Shown: positions 22,190 through 34,224 of the stretch, one piece after another
How the letters are laid out: every line of letters begins with the position of its first letter
Position numbering within the stretch: the first letter of the stretch is position 1
Assembly: GCA_013397695.1 (NCBI GenBank)
Contig: VYZI01000103.1
Coordinates: 1,112,541 to 1,176,540, forward strand
Length of the DNA: 64,000 nt
Source of the DNA: Centropus unirufus
Lineage: Eukaryota > Chordata > Aves > Cuculiformes > Centropidae
Direction of reading: 5' to 3'
Translations under genes and position numbers: made by a program
The notes under the pieces: generated by a model
Database searches by the model: none
What the model was told of the DNA's origin: nothing
Seen by the model: the letters and a program-made list of their open reading frames with translations, nothing else

Positions 22190-23614
22190 TCAGTTTAAAG
22201 GGACAGCATTAATATTTGTTTTAGACTGGCACTCATTAGGCCAGTGCAATCCTTTTTTACATTTCCGACACACTGAAGGAGGACGAGGATTTCTGATGTC
22301 TCACCTCTGCTGCAGGCATTCAGCTGCAAAATGTCCAAGCTCTCCACAACGAAAGCAACCTAGATCTGAGTATGTTTGGAGGGCTGCAGGGAAGGCTGAT
22401 GCCAGTGCCTCCGTATCATGTGAAACTGACCCAACTTTATTTGCAGCTTCAATCATATTTACTAAGGTGGCTCCTTTAGGGAGACTGAGCAAAATACGCT
22501 AACAGTCTACATTTGCGTTTTCCACTGCCAATTTCATTATAAACGATTCCTTTGCCTCTCCATTTTCCACCTGCTTATCTAAAGCATCTCTTATAAACAA
22601 CATATATGGTTCTTTTTGTTCTTGTATTATTTTTGTAACGGACAGTGTAGGCTTTCCTACATCCGGTAAGGTTTTATATGCTCTAGCAGCCAAATCTGCA
22701 GATTGCAGAATCTCTGGAGCAAGCTGGGCTTGCAGTCTGGGATCTGCAACTGGGGTTTCTCCCATCAGTTGGAGGAGGCCCGCAGCCAAACACCGATCTC
22801 CAGCTTGTCTATCCAGACTCTGTATTGCTGTCACTTCGCACAACTCCCTCCATTTCTGTTCCCATAACAGTTTCGGAGTTGGGGTTAATATCAGAGCTGC
22901 TATTTGTTTACTGTCAAATGGAGTTATTAACTGTCCTGTCAGGATGCTGTCTAACAGAGACTGAGCATAAGGTGATGTCAAACCCCACTGAATCATTGTT
23001 TTTCTCAAGTCCTTGATCACGTCCCAGTTATAAGGGGTCCATTCATTTGGGCGATTGTCCTGAACCATTACCAGGAAGACCGATTTTAACACTTCCCCAT
23101 TCCTTGATGCATCCCTGTGAACCTTACTCCAACACTCCATTGGGTCATGTTTTAATGAGTGCTGTGTGTGACCCATAGCTTTGTTCTGTGTTCCTGAAGC
23201 CCACACTGATTCAAAAAAATCCATTAAATCCTCTTCTTGCTTTTGTGAATCAGGGTAACCAAGGGAATCAAGGGAATCAGGAGGTGCTGTTGGCTGCACT
23301 TGAACATCAAGGGCTAGAGCTGCCTGTTTCTCAGCTTCCCAATGTCTTGTTGTGTTCATTATTAACCAGTGTGTTGTCATAATTGTTGTTGCATTGGAGT
23401 CCCCCCTTGAGGCAGCTTCCCATGTGGTTTTGCCTGCCTCTTCCCATGTTTTGATATCAAATACGGCATTAACTTCTGTGAGGGCTCCCGCTTTTTGCAG
23501 CCATTTCAACAACATGTGTACCTGTTTCTCATCATATTTAATACTTCTCTTTGTTAAGAGGTGGAACAGTAATTTTATTATTGCCTCCTGTTCTGTGGAT
23601 GTTCCCTGCCCCAT
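22190..23614 (-). pseudogene. gag: ERVK/betaretrovirus-like gag, two in-frame stops
   Basis: Gag is the structural polyprotein that assembles retroviral particles. The frame starts at an ATG (23612-23614) in a strong context (G at -3, G at +4) and spans 475 codons including the stop. The N terminus MGQGTS fits a myristoylated matrix (Gly2, Ser6). A PTAPP late-domain motif lies at residues 108-112. The capsid covers roughly residues 175-371: WTPYNWDVIKDLRK at 192-205, TPFDSKQIAALILT at 231-244, and a major homology region around Gln331, Glu335-Pro-Tyr and Phe340. Two CX2CX4HX4C zinc knuckles sit at residues 420-433 and 449-462. Breaks are a TAG at codon 372 (22499-22501), right after the capsid, and a TGA at codon 438 (22301-22303), between the two knuckles. 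No frameshift is visible in gag. The uninterrupted 371-codon MA-capsid frame is the longest in the window. The layout (late motif, two knuckles, dUTPase downstream) points to betaretrovirus-like ERVK. Confidence 0.9.
22193..22199 (-). promoter_or_regulatory. Slippery heptamer T TTA AAC at the gag end (-1 frameshift site)
   Basis: On the minus strand TTTAAAC is in the gag frame as ..T TTA AAC and is followed directly by the gag TGA (22190-22192). This matches the X XXY YYZ rule for -1 ribosomal frameshifting, which retroviruses of this type use to enter pro. Downstream, a GCGGTGTG / CACA..CCGC pairing is possible about 12 nt away. The stem is my reading by eye and is not energy-tested. The downstream frame is now broken. 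Confidence 0.7.
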
Positions 23615-23746
23615 GCCTTCTCAGATCTTCACCTGTTGTCTTGACGGTGATGCCCCGGGGTATGTTTGGAGGTCCCGCAGTCCAGCTGATGGTCCTGCAA
23701 AGTCAAGCTGAGGTTCCCGCTGGTTGCTGCTTTATTTTTTGGCGCC
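23615..23746 (-). other. ERV 5' leader with PBS-like GGCGCC start
   Basis: Between the gag ATG and about 23746 lies a 132-base leader. At its upstream edge the minus strand reads TGGCGCC followed by AAAAAATAAAGC. TGGCGCC is the first seven bases of the lysine-tRNA primer-binding site common to betaretroviruses, but the following bases do not match the rest of that site. No LTR is recognisable immediately upstream; the sequence changes to AT-rich DNA. Confidence 0.45.
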
Positions 23747-23751
23747 ATTTC

Positions 23752-23794
23752 TTCTATATACTATACTCTATACCCCATATAAGAGTATATAGAA
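23752..23794. repeat. Imperfect 43-bp palindrome at the ERV 5' edge
   Basis: Perfect 11-bp arms TTCTATATACT (23752-23762) and AGTATATAGAA (23784-23794) enclose a partly self-complementary centre around CCCC. It lies about 5 bp outside the PBS-like GGCGCC of the ERV remnant. Confidence 0.8.
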
Positions 23795-25944
23795 AACAAA
23801 CTGGTCACATAATCATCAATGTTGTCAGCAATATCTTACCTTAGCTGGAAAATATAATACATTCAGTGAGATTGCAGAATCAAGTGAGTAAAAGCAAGAA
23901 AGAATTATATATAATTAAGATATTTTGATTTAAATACTGGGAAGACTATGCATTTTCAAAACAATGATTCATTCCTAAAGTCATGACTTTTCCGTATAAA
24001 GTCTTGGCCACCCTGATCAATATTCAGTAATCCAGAGAATTAAAGGAATGCATGAAAACTTGTATATTATATATGTAAGATAAAACTAGTTAAAAATGTA
24101 AAAAAGAATAGAATAGGGAAAATAACACTGAACAACTTAGGTCAGTCTTCTCCAGCAAACTGTAACAACAGATGCATCCCAGGACTCCTGGTCTCCATAT
24201 TGCTGCTATCCAAGTTATGACACATACACTTTATCTCGAAGACGTTAGCTTTTTAAGATTTTGAGTATTTGTGCATGAACACCTTAATAAGACTTTTTCT
24301 CTATGTGAAAAAAAATATTAATTCTATTTGCTTTTTGTTTTCTCTTCCTCTCCCCTCTCCCCCCCTCCCTCCTTGCAGGTTAATAAAACAAAATTGAGTA
24401 TGTAAAACATAGTAGTTTTAACAGGAGAATATCTATATTAACTGGCTCCGGCTGTGGCAACCACAAATGTATTAACTAAAATAATAATCATGTGCTATCA
24501 CATTACTCTTGACAGATAGACTTTTGGCTCTTGAGTTTCTTTAACAGACTATAATTTCAAAGGAACTCAACTATTTTTCATGCATGCATGTTCTTTTGAC
24601 TGTAAGGAATACATTTGACTGTGAGGAATAAATTTACAGTGCTCTTTATTATCATGAGTGACTAATATAATTTAGAATCAGACCCTGTGGTATTAAATTA
24701 GCAACAAAATATATATTATGCCATCTAGTTCCATATTCTTTTGCAATAATAGTAACACTTCTTTGGAGAAGGACTGATTTACAAGTTCTAAATATCTGGG
24801 ACTATTTTTCCTCTGGATTCTGACACGGGTAACTGAACACATGGAGTAATATTAATTTTCAAAATTACATCTTCCATCTATTTTTGCAGTAATACATGGC
24901 AAAGGAAGCAGAACTGATTGCATGTTCTCTGACAACTATTATCCAAAATTTTATCCAAATGATAAGGCCTTTATCAGTCTATTTTGACATTATCCTTTAG
25001 TCTGCTACAAACGTGGATTTTGAAAAATGGAAGCATTAGCTGATAATAGTACTGCAATATGATCAGCTTTAGGACAGTTAGTCTATTGACTTAAAAACAA
25101 AGACTTTACTATTAGAAGTCTTTTTTCTTCAGTAATTTTTTTAGTATACAGCTTTTGAATTATAGAGTGAGTAGAGATACTACTTTTTATGGCTTTTTGT
25201 TGTTGTTAAGACACTTCATACGTTCTGCTTTAGAAAATTAGGAGTCATGGTTTCTGCTGCTTACATCTAAAGACTTTTTTTGCACGATTCATTTTTATCA
25301 TCCGTGCAGTGGATTTCAGAGAGTGCAGGCTTCACAGATTTTCTGACAGGGATGATAATCAGCCCACTAAGAAGCTTTTTTTGTTCAAGGAGTTTTTTTA
25401 AAACCAGAAAAAAAAAAAAGCTGCTTTGCAACTAGATTTGGTTCCCTGCTTTAGTCTGTCTTCTAACCTTGGAATGTCTTGAGCTCTCTCTGTGCCTGTC
25501 AAATGCTATAGAATATCACACAGAGTAGCTAATACAACTTTTACTGTAGCTCCTCTTGAGTTCTAGCTCAAAGTGGAAACTTCTATGAGTGTACACCATA
25601 ACAATTCACCTCTATTAGGGCTTTAGATATCAGTTTGTCTGTGAAATCTCTTGTGATTTAGAAAGTAGCATGTGGATTTCTATTCCACTTCAGAAACCCT
25701 ATCTGGGTAGAAACGTATGGGAAATGCACATATATGCATTTCTGGCATTCTGACATTCTGGCAAATAATTCCACTAAGACTCTCATGATCTTAGTTCAAT
25801 CCTAGTTTCTGTCTATCTCTCCAGTGAAGGAATTAAAATACGTGGTTATATATTCTCAGTTATGTAAGGAGATTGAATTTCTATTTTCTTTTTATTAAAT
25901 TATACGAGCTTCTAATATGCCCAGTGCTACTTAGAAAAATAGCT
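23795..25944. other. Gene-free AT-rich stretch with one strong splice-acceptor-like tract
   Basis: No gene or repeat family recognised. The only striking item is a long pyrimidine tract ending in CAG at 24376-24378, listed separately. Confidence 0.5.
24339..24378 (+). promoter_or_regulatory. Polypyrimidine tract ending in CAG (3' splice-site-like)
   Basis: About 35 nearly uninterrupted pyrimidines (TTTCTCTTCCTCTCCCCTCT then C-rich) end in TTGCAG|GT. This has the form of a very strong 3' splice acceptor. The sequence after it (TTAATAAAACAAAATTGAG) has early stops in every frame I checked, so a coding exon is unlikely. It could be a noncoding exon, a simple pyrimidine repeat, or chance. Confidence 0.3.
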
Positions 25945-26181
25945 CTAGAGTTTAGAGTGCACATTAGGAAGAAATTCTTCACAATGTTGGTGGGGAAACA
26001 CTGGAACAGATTGACCAGGAAAGTTGTTAATGCTCCTTCCCTGGAAGTGTTCAAGGCCAGGTTGGATGGGGCCTTGAGCAGCCTTGTCTAGTGGGAGGTG
26101 CCCCTGCTCATGGCAGGGGGTTTGGAACTAGATGTTCTTTAAGGTCCCTTCCAACCCAAAACATTCTATGATTCTATGATA
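25945..26181 (+). mobile_element. CR1 LINE 3' end with ATTCTATG tail
   Basis: The plus strand encodes the end of CR1 ORF2 (RKKFFTMLVGKHWNRL...VVNAPSLEVFKARLDGAL, the end of the frame 25873-26091). The CR1 3' UTR follows (GGTCCCTTCCAACCCAAAACA), then two copies of the octamer ATTCTATG. The element is 5'-truncated to about 240 bp, typical of CR1, which primes at its octamer tail. The open frame begins in unrelated upstream DNA, so it is not a gene. Confidence 0.92.
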
Positions 26182-29100
26182 AAGGGTCCACGCAGAAGAT
26201 AGACGAAATGAAACCATTCTCCAGTTTCTCAAATATAATCCAATGAGAGGAGTTCTCACAAAGAGTTTTCAGAGTGCATTGTATATATAAAAGATGAAGA
26301 TGTAGGTTCCCTGTAGAAGGCATAACACAGAAGAAATGTAATTGAAGAAAAAAACATAAAATTATGTAGTCTTCCATTTTAGTAGAGTGCAAAGACATAT
26401 AGAATGCATAACAGAGGTAAGGACGCTGAATCTTGATATTGCTGCTAATGGAAAGTTCATGGAGGTGCTGGGCCAGAAAATGCATGGTATTGCAAGTCAT
26501 GGGAGGAAAATCTGCGAAAAGGGTTTTTGCACTTTGTACTTCTGCTGTACTTTTGCCACAGTAAGGTACCCAGCTTTCATGAAAATACACTTTTTTTTGT
26601 TCGCAGAGCTTAACTACAGATAAAAATAAAATACATGAAAATGTTTCCTAAAAACACCCCCGCATCACTTTCTTTCTACCTTGTAGGTTTCTGAAAATCT
26701 CCCTGATTTTAAAAACTCTTTTGATATATTTCATAATCTTTTATTAGTTTTTTAATACATTTAGCAAAACCCCATTTTAAGATAAAGCTGTACTTCACAA
26801 TCATCAAACCATTCCAACACAAGCATTTTTTGTGACATTTGTTCCCCGAAGTTTTCTTCTATTGCCACTCAACAAGAAACATGCATTGATTCTGGCCTTC
26901 TTCCCCATATTAGCAGATGTGAAATCAAAGGCAACACAGAAAAACAAACAAGAAGTGGGACTCTAGGGAGAGGTAACGCCTTCTAGTTGGCTGAAAAAAA
27001 AACCCAGATTCCAAGTAACTAAATCTTATATCTTAGAAAGTTATTCAGCATTCAAAAGTTTACAAGGCTGATGTTTTCCAGTTGTCATAGCTTCTTGAGA
27101 AAAGAGTTTATTCATGAGAAGTGTGAGTGTTCTTCATTTTATTTACTTATTTCTGTTTTATTTTCTTTCCATTGGTCTTTGAACAGCTTATTTTCAGTGT
27201 CTGCAGCTCTTAATCTTAGAGCAGTAATATAGATATGGAAATGGCTTAATTCAGTGTTTTTCCTATGCCTCCTATTGGACTTCTTCAGAGTTGTCCATCA
27301 CAGGACTGTACCATGTTGCCCTTTTTATCCCTGGGCAAGCAAGACAAGAGGTAAATAAGGGCCCTCATGCCTTAGCTTATTTTGAAGAATAAAATCAATT
27401 ATTTGTATGCTTCAAACCCGCTTATATTTTCTCTAAGAGTTAAAAGAAATAAAAGGCAAGCACCAAATTTTTCCTGTGATAGTTAAGGAGATAATCATGA
27501 GCTGCATGACACAACATCTTAAAACAGAACAGAAAAGGTAGTGAGACAGGAAGGCAAAATGTATTTGAAAATTATTGAATACAATTTCTCTTCATCTGCC
27601 ACCCATGGTATGTAATTTCTTGGACAGTATTTCATGTATTTCAAGCCATTACTAGGTTGAGCAGTTGACTGAAGGGGCTGTGCTGGAAGACCACTCCTGC
27701 TGTTTTAATCAATATGACACATGAAAACAAGCAAGAAGCCCAGCTCATCCTTGAACAGCTGATGCGCCTTAGGTACTGCTATGAAAATAAAATAAAGTCA
27801 ATCAGAGTCCTGTGAAGTCCTGTGGCTTTACATGACAGCAACGTAAGAAATTCTGTATTTCCTTCTACTTGTTGAGCTCGAAGACATGGTAAGCTTGAAG
27901 AGGCATTCCTTTTGACACTGAAAAAATTCTGTGACCAGAGATTAGGAAAAGAGAGTGCATCTTCACAGTGGGAGATGATTTAAGAAAAAAGCACTGGTTA
28001 TGCCAAGCAGGTGGAATCTAATACTTATGCCCTGTTTGTCTTTTTTTACCTTTCTCCTTCTTTCTTATTCTGATTTTGAAGTGACTCCATTGCCATTCTA
28101 AACGACTTCTACATAAAGAATGTCTTTTTCTTCAGTTCTTTCTTTCTCAGATGTGTCCTCTTCTCCAGGTCATCTGTGTTATGTCACAAATCTTCTCCAA
28201 ATATCCTACCTCCAAAGAAGAACCACCCAATATCCTCCAGACTTTCATCTTCTGTTCTCACTGGTGTATGTCTTTTTGCCAGCATCCGCATCGTTCACTG
28301 TCACAACTAACCACATCTTTGAGTTTCTTCTTCCTTTTTGAAGGTTCCATGAATAAGCATCAGGTCTTTAGCATTCTATGGAATATACTCCTTAACTTTT
28401 TCTAGATGGGTTTTTCAGTTGCACAGTCCAGAAGACTTGCGTTCATTTCACCTTTTACAAAGAGCTAATTACCTCTTCAAGCTAATGAAATTATACTTTA
28501 TATATGAACAAATCTCAAAATGTGAAGCAGTGCTTATCTAGCATAAAGGTGTTTTAGAGATATGTCTCAATCTTCTTGCTTTAACTCTCCTACATAGAGA
28601 CCTTGCCAAAGCTAAAATATTTTAGATCTCCTCAAAGGACCTGTATTATGGGGGCAAAAACTTTGTTCTATCAGTTTTCAATTATCTTCCAGGTAAAACA
28701 TGATACTTTTAAGTCATTCATTAATGAATGTCAGTGATTGTAGGTCAGCCTGGGTACTTTGCTCCAAGTGTCCCAGAGTAAGTAAAATTTCAAAGTGCTT
28801 CATATCTACATTTGTTTTTAATTCTGGAGATTGGATTATTTCCAATTCTCTTCAGTTCTTCCAGAAGCATGGCTTTCTATCACCTATGAAGTTTAAGAGT
28901 TTGTGGCCTGCATTTCCATTTCACCTTCTCTCTCTTAATTCCCAAGACCAATTTCCCATTATTTTTCCATTAACCCTTATCTCCAGGGGACCATGTACAC
29001 TTCATAACACCTTTGGTTATATTTTCAAATTTACCACTCTTTTATTCTATCTGTGCTTAATCCTGCATATCCGCTGAACTAATTAACCCTCAAGGGCTTT

Positions 29101-32100
29101 CTATCATTATCAGTTATTAAATTAGTGTATAATAGGCTCTGGGCTTTTTACTTATATATTTTAACAAGAGCTGGTAGGGGTAACTTAGGTAGGGGTCAGT
29201 ACCTGCCTATTTTAGCTCTATCCATACTGCATTTCCAAACACATTTTTTTCTGCTTCGAATTTTTGTGAAAAGAAAGAGAAAAAAAATCTTCATTTATCT
29301 GTGATGTCTCCATGTCAGGCAGCTAAGCCAAGTCAGAGTTTTGACTAAATTACCAGTCTTTAAGAAACCCCAGTACAGATCTATTGTGCACATGCTGAAC
29401 CAGCAGTTGGCACATTGTGAACTGGGCTGTTGGTCTTAATATGCAAACAGTACACATTATGTCCACCTATCCGAGTGCCCTGAAATTTTTAGGACAGAAA
29501 CATAGAGACCTAATCTTCTAAATTGTAGTGAGGTTCCGTTTCTTTAACCTATAGAAGGAGATTAATTTGCTTTATTAGGTACATCAGGATGTAAGAATGT
29601 GTCCCTGAATCTTAGATTGGTGAGGTTTTTTTTTTTCATTCAACTGCTATTTAATTATGTAATGGATACATTTTTTTAATATCAGTAATTGCGGTTAATT
29701 CGTGTTACAGGGAGGTTAAATACAGCAGTGAACTCTTCATCATTATCCCACGAATTTCATGCTCAGTACATGCCAGTGTCATTCTGAACAAACATGTTTT
29801 GCTACTTGTACTGACTACAGGATCCTGTAGTCATAAGGTTAATTGCCTCGTTTACAGTTTTTAACACCACTTTAGTTCCAGAGTAATTACACTGTGTGCT
29901 AACAAATTTCACAGATAACAAAAATAAATGTTTAATATAATGTAAAATAGACTATTCTAGAGAAATAACTACAGTCTTACAGGGGCGATATAGGACCTAA
30001 GATGGAGTATTTTTCACATTCAACCCACTTCCTTATTTTTGCTTAAAGACCCTAATCCTGTCATACATACATCTTTCTCAAGTGTATATTTAGAGCTCTT
30101 TTTCAGAAAGAGTTGGCTTTTTGGGGTGTCTGTGTTGCAAAATGACATGGAAACAGTACCACCCAGTCTCTTTCTAATACCTGTTGCCTGAGGAGCCCTG
30201 TTCACTTCAAACCAAAAGGGACTAGTGTACTGACTTGAATACAGATGGCACAATTTTTTCCTTGACAGAAGTGAAGCAAAGCTGACCTAGAAATATTCCT
30301 GACTTAGGAATTCTATCCAGCTCTTCTTACATAAAAGCAGGCAAACATAATATAGAGACCTTTCCTTAAGGGACTAAAATTAGGCATAAAATGAGTGGAA
30401 TATAAGAGGAACATTTACATCCTTCTCAGAATTCTAATCACATATTACCAGCTATTAATGTACTTATTTAAATTAACACAAATAACACTTTGTTAAAGAG
30501 TCACCACCCTCCTCCCCTCACATTGTGTCATGAATCCCGCAGCTTCTCAAATGTGTTCCCAGTGTTTCAGTATCATTGACTCCTGCATTTATTCCTTCTC
30601 TGTGTATTTGTGTGCATTTGACAATGGCTAAATGGGTTTTGCAATATTACCTACATGCACCAAAGGAAAGTTGAACCTTTCATTGGCTGGCATAATGGAA
30701 ATTAAGAAAGTGCTGCTTTTGTGAAGGAAATAAATAGTCTGATTTGAAGACCACTAAAGCCTGAGTAAGGCCCAATCTCCTCTATATTATTTAGATAATA
30801 AGTTGCCAATGAATATTGTCTTTAGAAGAAGAAGGAAAAGGAGAAAAGAAATCTTCTGTGAAGCAAAAAGAAAGTCTTTTAATGGAGAGTGAGGAAGCAG
30901 TAGAGCAATCTGGACAGCAGAAAAATTAGTGTCTACCAAAAAATTTTGTCAAAGTGGCATATCAACCATCATTAATTCCAATGCACTACCAAATGCTTTA
31001 TCTTGAGGAATGACTACAATGGATCATAAAACTTTTGTCTTCCTGGCATTATATTTCTATACAAAGCCCTCCAGCTAAAAGGCAGGAACATTCTCACAGA
31101 TGGATAAGGAGCACCGTAACAGAGAGACAGATTTAATCCATCGCTGAGTCTTTTTCCAAAGCTGGTTGCAGATGAGTGGTATCATTGTTTACTTACTTTA
31201 CAATAAAAGCAGCAAACTTTACAGGTTTTGTAGCTCTTTTTTGAAAAGTCAATCTTTCAGAAGAATTGGGACGAATTTCAACAGTTTTTTTCACACCAAG
31301 AAAACAGATAGGTATTCATTCTATCTAATTCTGAAGCAATTTGAACATGGTGGATGGGGTAGATTGATTTCAAACTGTAAAGTTTGTTCTACACTTAGTA
31401 GAATTAGGTGATAGAATGAACACAAAGGAGAAAATTAAGAAATAAACCCCAAGCATCTAAAGAAATAAAATGCTTAAAATTAATTTGAAGTAGGTGATAA
31501 TGAAGAAAACAAATCTAAATAATAAATAGAGTGGATATTATTCATAAGTCAGTCTATACTTCTAAGTGCAACATAAACAACATCAAAATCAAGACGAAAT
31601 TGCTAATATAACTTTATTGTAGTCAACCCACTCAAACACTACCTTCTCTGTGGGGAAAAAGCCTGTCTAATATCACTTTTACCCAAATAATGCAGCAATA
31701 GAAGGAGCCTCTAACACTGAATTCCTTTAGAAAACAATTTACACAGGTTTACCTGCAGTGTCCTGGGCTGCTATGCTGGCTTGTTGGCTTCCTATGAAAT
31801 CCTACAGACATGCATAAAATACTCTGAGGCAACTTCTTGTCCCACTTCCAGTGACTGCTGCAAAATCAGGTAGACAATCACAATAAATGGAAGAGCCCCT
31901 TGGCAGAGGGGGCTTTCATGTCTTAAAGCCACAATAAACAAAAGAATTCCAAAAGAAGGCAGAGTGACCCATCATTTTTAACATTCACCAGATCATTTGG
32001 CTTCTACAGGGATTAGAATCAACTCAGGCATAAAAATGGGTGTCACACCATTTCCTTCCCCGCAGTCTTTTTTGGCTTCATAGTTCACAGTAAAATTTTT

Positions 32101-33951
32101 GCCCAGCAATTATTTGGGAGTCTGACTTTGCTTGTGACATTTTAAACAGACAAGACATCCAGGAGCAGATTTCAGAATGAGGAGACAAATGCAGGATTAG
32201 GTAAATATAAAAAAAAATACTTGTGAATAAACAATAAAGTGATTATAGCAGTGTAAAAAGGGATCCCACTCAAGATGAGACTAGCACAAAGTCATGATTA
32301 CAGCACTAGGAAGCCCCACAGATTGAACCTTTCCCTTCCACTCCATCTCATAGTTACAAATATGCTGAAGAAATTGGGCAAGGATTACATAAAGGAGGTG
32401 TGGAGTCTGAGAGACTCAAGGCCATTAAGATTTGACAAAAGAAAATTAAATAAAGCCCTGTAAAAGGGTAGATCAGTAATAGTAACCCTTGCAGGTGACT
32501 TTCTGAAAATGAAGAGTAGAGACTATGAAAACAATCCCATTGGTAGAGAGAAGGAATATAGATTCTTAGAATAAATCATTTTCTCTGCTTGCTACTAGTT
32601 CAGTTGTTCAGCTCCAAATGCTATAAGAATCTGCTGCTAAAATCTAGATTCTACATTTAGAAGTCATGTCAAAATAGACATCCTTCTTGACACACACTTC
32701 TTACTCCCTCCAGTCTTACCCTGTTCTTATTCCTTTTCTGCAGCCCATCTGTGAAAACAAAAAATAAACCTGTTTTTTTGTAGTTTGTATTTTACTTATG
32801 CCACAGGCACATACCATAATGCTTTTTGGGTATATTTGTTAAGAAATTAAAAACTTCAATAGATAAACATACGTATAAATTTGGCAAGTATACTTTAAAC
32901 CAATCTCTCAAGTACAATTTTAATTTTAGAAATTAAAAAGACAGAATAGTAACCACTGCAGTTCCATTATTGTGGTTATTTTATAATGAATAGAGTGGGG
33001 CTGAATTTTCATGTTAGAGTCATCTTTAACACTCGTGTGAACAGACAGAACTAAATTTTCAACTCCCTTGTCTTTCCACCATCCTACACTAAGTTTTTCT
33101 TTTCCTAATAGAATTTAATATACATTGAGATCACAGTATGTTTTAAGTATAGCAGGTTGCAGTTTTGACTCAGATGATATACTTATTTATTCTGCTAGAA
33201 ACAGAAGTTACTGATCTAGAATTTCTTACATAATTTCTAGTGGAATATGAAGAAGGCCAGTCCTGTTAAGTAGCAGCTATGTCATTCAGGCATTCAGTCA
33301 CAACAGTGAGATCTCATAAAGTCCTAGTTTGCAAATTCTTTACTCTTGTCCCTCCCATGCATATGATTCAGAGTAGTGGGTCATTTTCTTGCACCACTAA
33401 GAGCTAAATTAATTAACACCACTGAAAGAGCCCTAGCAGGAGAGACTGAGAAAAATGAAACACTTGCCTCCTTGAACCAAAACGTCTGAGTTGGATGTGC
33501 AACATTGGGGCTTCAAGGTCCTGCTTTGGATTACTTAAATAACATGCCTGTAGAGCTGCAACACTGAACTGTTAGTAGACTAGTCATTCTGTGTTTTGCC
33601 ACTTTCTTTTGTGTACAGAAGTTGATTTTTGTGCCTTATAATGAAACAGATTTCAAATTTCCAACTATTTTTTACAAAACAAAATTATCGTGCTCTGGCC
33701 AGCCGTATCTTCCAGATAGTTATGGCTAACAGAGTCTGTTATATTCTCAAGGCTGGGACAAGACAGCAGAAGGAGGAAATATAAAGCCAGCATAGACTGT
33801 ATGGGTGTGGCTTTAGCAGCCTTTTTGGAACTCACAGTGGGAATATAGTCTCGTATAGAATATACCTCTATCAACCTTTTGTAAATCTATACTTCCCGAA
33901 ATGTGACTAACTTCTTACCAGAAGTGGCTGGATGCATCCTGGTTACAGATA
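26182..33951. other. Gene-free AT-rich stretch
   Basis: About 7.8 kb without a recognisable gene or repeat family. Frames such as 26174-26590 (-, 138 codons) and 28700-29077 (+, 125 codons) have no recognised domain. A perfect 22-bp palindrome at 29812-29833 is listed separately. Confidence 0.55.
29812..29833. repeat. Perfect 22-bp spacer-free palindrome
   Basis: The half-site TGACTACAGGA is followed directly by its exact reverse complement, with a central GGATCC. A perfect 22-bp palindrome is uncommon by chance in 64 kb. Its role is unknown. Confidence 0.9.
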
Positions 33952-34224
33952 TCATTGAAGAAACCATCCAGTCAGCACAATGGGATACTCAAAGGTGTCT
34001 TCTAGCAATTTTTGAACAGGAACGGTTAGGGTGCTGAAGCCGCCATCCAGCAAGAGACTAGAGGAGTTGGTGCCAGATGCCTCAGCTCTGGTGCCATCTA
34101 ATGCATCTAAACTTATTTTGGTAGCTTCCATCGGGACATCTATGTGTAAAACACTTGGATATTGCTCACTGTTGAAGTGATATAAGGGGACCAAGGATCT
34201 TCCCAAGACAGTTCCCCAAGACAT
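33952..34224 (-). other. Unrecognised coding-looking ORF (90 codons)
   Basis: I do not recognise this product. The frame, beginning MSWGTVLGRSL and ending VLTGWFLQ, has a balanced amino-acid composition that differs from the AT-driven ORFs around it. It stays open upstream of the first ATG as far as an acceptor-like TTTTTTTTAG on the minus strand (about 34251-34260), so it could be an internal exon. There is no clear donor site: the frame simply ends in TGA at 33952-33954. It could be a decayed pseudogene exon, a transposon-derived fragment, or chance. Confidence 0.25.

Noticed and set aside
23188..23844. Plus-strand ORFs of 64-119 codons over the ERV
   Set aside because: Antisense shadows of the minus-strand gag and its leader.
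25873..26091. 72-codon ORF as a gene
   Set aside because: It is the C-terminal end of CR1 ORF2 read from an unrelated upstream ATG.
32385..32430. AGGAGGTGTGGAGTCTGAGAG as a CR1 3' fragment
   Set aside because: Too short and not followed by the expected CR1 order.
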